From: Chloroflexota bacterium
Lineage (GTDB): Bacteria > Chloroflexota > Limnocylindria > Limnocylindrales > CSP1-4
Reading direction: 5' to 3'
Length of the DNA: 39,488 nucleotides
NCBI GenBank assembly: GCA_003250155.1
Contig: QKHE01000094.1
Coordinates: 1-39,488, forward strand
Part shown: piece after piece, positions 35,563 through 39,488 of the stretch
Layout of the letters: every line of letters begins with the position of its first letter
Position numbering within the stretch: the stretch's first letter is position 1
Notes under the pieces: generated by a model
Databases searched by the model: none
The model's input: only the letters and a program-made list of their open reading frames with translations
What the model was told of the DNA's origin: nothing
Position numbers and translations under genes: made by a program

Positions 35563-37269
35563 ATGACGGCGAACGGCCTGCTTGGCAGGTTCGCAGTCCG
35601 GCCGCACATGAGCTATCCAGTCGGGTCGGCGCGGCTCACGCTGATCGGCGTCGTCGGATGCCTCGTGATCCTCGCGGCCTTCCTGGCCATCCGGGCCGGC
35701 GACCCGGGTGACGGGACGCAGACCGTGATCGACCCGGGCCGCCCGGTCGGTGACGGCCTCATCGTGCGGCCGGTTGATCCGGCCACCTCGGGCTTCCGTG
35801 CCGGCGACCGGATCATCGCCGTCGGCGCCGTGCCGATCTCGTCGTGGCTCGGGTCCGGCACGACGACCGGCGAACCCGGGGCCGAGCTCACGACCTACAC
35901 CGTGCTTCGGGGCGCCGACACCGTGGCCGTTTCGGTCACGGGCGGATCGGGCTCGTTCTGGGCGACGGTCGCGCTGGACTGGCCGCTGTACGTGTTCCTC
36001 CTCTACCTCGCGGGCGTCGGCGTCCTCGTCTTCGTCCGCCGGCCCGACCTCCGGACGGCGCGCATGTTCCTGCGCTTCAGCGTGGCGATGCTGACCGCGG
36101 AGACGATCTATCTCCTCGGCTTCTCGGTCGCCGAGCTGCGCGGTGCGCCGTTCGTGCTGTACGCGTCGGCGGCCAACGCGGTGCTGTTCTTCTATGCCGT
36201 CGCGGCGGGCCTGCACTTCGCCCTCGCGTTCCCGCGCGCGCAGCCGATCCTGGCACGTCGGCCGGGCCTGACCCTCGCCGCGACGTACCTGGCGCCGTGG
36301 ATCGCCTACCTCGCGATCATGGCGTCCGATCCCGGGCTGTTCGGGGATCCGGTCGGCGTCTTCCTGCGCCACTGGCAGGCGATCTGCTACGTCGGCGCGG
36401 GCATGGCGGGAGCCATCCTGCTGGCCTTCCTCACCGCCTTCCTGCGAATCGAGACGGCGGTTGATCGCCGACAGCTCCGCTGGGTCGTGTTCGGCGTGGG
36501 GATCGCGTTCCTGCCGTGGATCGTGCTCCTGGCGGCATCGCTCGTCACGCCCCTCCCGATGCGTGAGCTGTTCGACGTCATGAGCATCGGCTTCGCGGCC
36601 ATCCCGACCACGGTCGCGATCGCCATCGTCCGGGAGCGGGCGTTCGACATCGACCTGATCGTCAACCGGACCCTCGTCTATGTCGCCCTGACCGCGGTGC
36701 TGGCGGGGATCTATGCCGCGACGGTCGCCCTGGTCCAGCGCGTGCTGCTGGCCCTGACCGGCGCCCAGTCCGACGGCGCGATCGTGCTCGCGACGCTCGT
36801 GGTCGTGATCGTGTTCTCGCCGATCCGCGATGCGCTGCAGCGGCTCGTCGACCGTCGCTACAAGGGCCTCTCGCCGGGCGCCGTGGCCCTGCGTGAGCTC
36901 GGTGACCAGGTCGCCGCGAGGCTGAACCCCATCGACCCGGGCACCGTCTGCCGCCGCTTCGCCGAGCTCACCCGGACGGGACTCGATGCCTCCGGGGTCG
37001 CGATCCGGCTCGTCCTGCCCGGCGGGACCGAGTTCGTGGCCGCCAGCGGCGACGCGCCGGATCCACCGGCCCTCCAGATCCCGGTGAAGGCCTCGTCGGG
37101 TGAGTCGCTCGGGGTCCTCGAGCTCGGCGCCAGGCCGGGCGGCCGACCCTTCGATCGCGACGACCGTGAGCTGTGCGCCGAGATTGCGGCGATCATCGCC
37201 GACGCCATCGTGCTGGATCGACCGGTCGTCACGCATCGCCGACGCGGCCCGGCACGGTCCGCCGTCTGA
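35563..37269 (+). CDS. multi-TM sensor-like protein with PDZ-like extracytoplasmic and C-terminal GAF-like regions; no kinase domain
   Basis: GDGLIVRPVDPATSGFRAGDRIIAVGAVPISSWL; several TM helices; IVRERAFDIDLIVNRTLVYVALTAVLAGIYAATVALVQRVL...LVDRRYKGL; C-term GAF-like then stop. Confidence 0.75.
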   Translation: MTANGLLGRFAVRPHMSYPVGSARLTLIGVVGCLVILAAFLAIRAGDPGDGTQTVIDPGRPVGDGLIVRPVDPATSGFRAGDRIIAVGAVPISSWLGSGTTTGEPGAELTTYTVLRGADTVAVSVTGGSGSFWATVALDWPLYVFLLYLAGVGVLVFVRRPDLRTARMFLRFSVAMLTAETIYLLGFSVAELRGAPFVLYASAANAVLFFYAVAAGLHFALAFPRAQPILARRPGLTLAATYLAPWIAYLAIMASDPGLFGDPVGVFLRHWQAICYVGAGMAGAILLAFLTAFLRIETAVDRRQLRWVVFGVGIAFLPWIVLLAASLVTPLPMRELFDVMSIGFAAIPTTVAIAIVRERAFDIDLIVNRTLVYVALTAVLAGIYAATVALVQRVLLALTGAQSDGAIVLATLVVVIVFSPIRDALQRLVDRRYKGLSPGAVALRELGDQVAARLNPIDPGTVCRRFAELTRTGLDASGVAIRLVLPGGTEFVAASGDAPDPPALQIPVKASSGESLGVLELGARPGGRPFDRDDRELCAEIAAIIADAIVLDRPVVTHRRRGPARSAV

Positions 37270-37296
37270 CACGGGCCGTGGCGCCGTCCGCGCCAC

Positions 37297-37302
37297 TACA
37301 CT
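37297..37302 (+). promoter_or_regulatory. putative -10 (TACACT) for sulfotransferase gene
   Basis: CTACACT 10 bp upstream of ATG 37313, implying a very short 5' leader. Confidence 0.35.
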
Positions 37303-37312
37303 CCCTCGACAG

Positions 37313-38170
37313 ATGGCGACGCACACCTCCGAGCCGGACCGCTCGGGCCTCCCCAACCTGATCGTGATCGGCGCGCAGAAGTGCGGGACGAGCAGCCTCC
37401 ACCACTACCTGGGGCTCCATCCCGAGGTCACGATGTCGACGCCGAAGGAGCTCAACTTCTTCATCGACCGGCAGAACTGGTCGCGCGGCCTCGACTGGTA
37501 CCGCGGCCACTTCGACCCGGCGGCCAAGGTTCGTGGCGAGTCCTCGCCCAATTACACCAACCACCCCACGGTGCAGGGCGTCGCGGAGCGGATGGCCGAG
37601 GTGGTTCCCGGCGCCCGACTGATCTACCTGGTCCGCGACCCGATCGAGCGAATCGCGGCGCAATGGGTCCACCAGCGAGCGAGCCTGTACGAAAAGCTCG
37701 ACATGCCGGACGCGCTGGCGGCCCCGCGGGCCACCTACGTGGACCGAAGCAGCTACTTCAGGCAGCTGCAACGCTTCCTCGAGCACTTCCCCCGAGATCA
37801 CGTTCTCGTGCTCGACTCGGACGACCTCCGCAACCACCGGCCGGCCACGCTCCGCGAGGTGTTCGAGTTCATCGGCGTCGACCCCGGGTTCGACCACCCG
37901 CAGTTTGCCCGCGAACGCCACTCGACCTCGCGGAAGCGTCGGCCGACATCGCTCGGCGTCCTCGCCAATCGGCTGCGCCCGACAAACGGGCGAGGACTCC
38001 GAGGCCGGGCGTTCCGGGCCGTCTACCGCCTGCCACTGCTTTCGAAGACGGTCGCCAAGCCACTCGGCGTGCGGGAGATGCTGGGGCCAGCCGCCGTCGA
38101 GCTGCTCCACGAGGACGCCGAGCGGCTGCGGGAGCTCACCGGTCGGCGCTTCGCGGGCTGGTCCGTCTGA
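37313..38170 (+). CDS. PAPS-dependent sulfotransferase family protein
   Basis: LIVIGAQKCGTSSLHHYLGLHPEVTMSTPKELNFF (5'-PSB), LIYLVRDPIERIAAQWVHQ (3'-PB region). Confidence 0.93.
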   Translation: MATHTSEPDRSGLPNLIVIGAQKCGTSSLHHYLGLHPEVTMSTPKELNFFIDRQNWSRGLDWYRGHFDPAAKVRGESSPNYTNHPTVQGVAERMAEVVPGARLIYLVRDPIERIAAQWVHQRASLYEKLDMPDALAAPRATYVDRSSYFRQLQRFLEHFPRDHVLVLDSDDLRNHRPATLREVFEFIGVDPGFDHPQFARERHSTSRKRRPTSLGVLANRLRPTNGRGLRGRAFRAVYRLPLLSKTVAKPLGVREMLGPAAVELLHEDAERLRELTGRRFAGWSV

Positions 38171-38222
38171 GCCACCCCGGAGTGGTGCCCAGCGCACCGC
38201 TGCCGGAGTAGCCCGGCGAGGC

Positions 38223-38250
38223 TTACCGTTGCGCTCGGCGCGGCTATAGT
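38223..38250 (+). promoter_or_regulatory. putative promoter: TTACCG -16 bp- TATAGT
   Basis: -35/-10-like pair about 50 bp upstream of ATG 38301. Confidence 0.45.
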
Positions 38251-38300
38251 CCCCACGAGCGCGGCAGCCGGGGGGCGCGTCCCGCGTGGAGGAAGGGCAG

Positions 38301-39266
38301 ATGCGTGCGTATCCGGCGGTGGTCGGGCCGGCGGTGGTCGGCCTGATCGCGGTGTTCGCCTTCGCGGCGTGTGGCGGGGGCCCCGCGGCGACAGATGGTC
38401 CCGGCGGCGGTGGTGGCTCACCCACGGCGACGCCCGCAGGTGGCGGCGGGGGCGGTGGCAGCGGCTCCGAGGCCGACCTCGAGGCCGCGGCGACGGCCTT
38501 GTTCGAGGCGTTCCAGCAGGACGACGACGATACCTACTTCGCTGGCCTCTCCGATGCCTGTCGCGCCAGCGCGGGATTCGGCACGGTCTCCGAGCGCAAC
38601 AACAGCAGGCACGGGCGGATCACCCAGGCCGGAATCGATTTGGGCGCGATCGCGATCGACGACGTCCTCGTCACCGACTTCGACGGCACGTCGGCGACGG
38701 TCGAGCTCGACCTGTCCGGCACCGGCGGCAACCCGTTCCTCGAGGAGGAGCCGAACCCCTGGATCTACGAGGGCGGCGAGTGGCACTGGGCCAACTGCGA
38801 CCCGTTCGCGAGCGGCGGCGGTGGTGGTGGCGGCGGCCTCGAGGGCAGCGGGCCGGACAACGCGATCGGCGTCGGCATGGTGCCGACGATCGCCGACTGG
38901 TACGTCTACTCGTCGTACTTGCTGCCCGACGCGAACGAGCTGGTGACCGGCGATGGCGTGGCGGCCCCGCCATCGGGCAAGGTCTACTTCCTGTGGCAGA
39001 TCGTCGCTCAGTACGACGGTCCGAACCCGTCGGAGGCGCTCGCCGACGACCTGGCATTCCGCCTCGTCGCCGGCAGCACGACGTACGACAACGCCAACGA
39101 CTGCGCCGGCTACGGCTTCGAGCTGGACCTGAGCTTCGTGGCCGCGCCCGGCGACCAGACCACCGGCGCCTTCTGCCGAGCGGTCGCCACCGGTGACGTC
39201 GCCTCGCTGTTCCTGATCGTCACCGACAAGGCCACCGGCCAGGATTACTGGTTCGGGCAGCAATAG
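38301..39266 (+). CDS. lipoprotein with two poly-Gly linkers and a DUF4352-like C-terminal region
   Basis: MRAYPAVVGPAVVGLIAVFAFAACGGG lipobox; GGGGGGGSG and GGGGGGGGLEG linkers; GGAGGAAGGG SD upstream. Confidence 0.8.
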   Translation: MRAYPAVVGPAVVGLIAVFAFAACGGGPAATDGPGGGGGSPTATPAGGGGGGGSGSEADLEAAATALFEAFQQDDDDTYFAGLSDACRASAGFGTVSERNNSRHGRITQAGIDLGAIAIDDVLVTDFDGTSATVELDLSGTGGNPFLEEEPNPWIYEGGEWHWANCDPFASGGGGGGGGLEGSGPDNAIGVGMVPTIADWYVYSSYLLPDANELVTGDGVAAPPSGKVYFLWQIVAQYDGPNPSEALADDLAFRLVAGSTTYDNANDCAGYGFELDLSFVAAPGDQTTGAFCRAVATGDVASLFLIVTDKATGQDYWFGQQ

Positions 39267-39488
39267 CCGACGAAGCCGAGGCCGCGCGGGCGGATCGGCG
39301 CAGCAAGCGCGGCAAGCCAGGCCCAGCGGCCTGTACACTCGAGGTGCCGTCGTCACCTTCATCGTGGCGGCGGGCCTGGCGGTCCATTGGCTGGTCGGCG
39401 AATCCGTCGCGTCGAGGCACCGCCCGCAAACGGTTGCCGCACGAAATCCCCGAAGGTCCCGCGCATGTTGGGACCATCCGGCGGCTTG

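Noticed and set aside
35470-37356. 628-aa minus-strand ORF opposite the sensor-like gene
   Set aside because: Charged low-complexity translation, no motifs; the plus strand has TM helices and domain signatures.
39220-39477. 85-aa minus ORF at the right edge
   Set aside because: No motif and no clear RBS; window ends before a plus-strand gene that may begin here could be judged.

Overview
High-GC (roughly 70%) bacterial chromosomal window, densely coding; gene content and style suggest Chloroflexota or a similar high-GC lineage (inference, not proven). No rRNA, tRNA, CRISPR, transposase or phage genes were recognised. From left to right: a pyrimidine/amide catabolism block (partial ureidopropionase/nitrilase, LLM-class flavin oxidoreductase, dihydropyrimidinase, and further on a CoA-acylating methylmalonate-semialdehyde dehydrogenase); a partner-switching module (RsbW-like kinase, STAS, SpoIIE/PP2C phosphatase); a coupled HK-RR-(DUF6220-like)x2 operon; a giant secreted S8 protease with a large Asp-His insert; a divergent Lgt paralogue, malate dehydrogenase, PEP carboxykinase; a cystathionine gamma-synthase/lyase-type enzyme; a UbiA prenyltransferase; a LuxR regulator + PD40 propeller cassette bounded by an exact 19-bp near-palindromic repeat and flanked by two related GNAT acetyltransferases; a cystathionine beta-synthase-like enzyme; PlsC; an Lgt with an acidic repeat tail; a ferritin-like/VIT iron exporter fusion (MbfA/Er-VIT type); ornithine cyclodeaminase; penicillin acylase; Rieske-SufD-SufB; a kinase-less 7TM/GAF sensor-like protein; a sulfotransferase; and a Gly-rich lipoprotein. 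The most promising unexplained item is the LuxR/PD40 cassette and its repeated palindrome (21002-21020 and 23040-23058).
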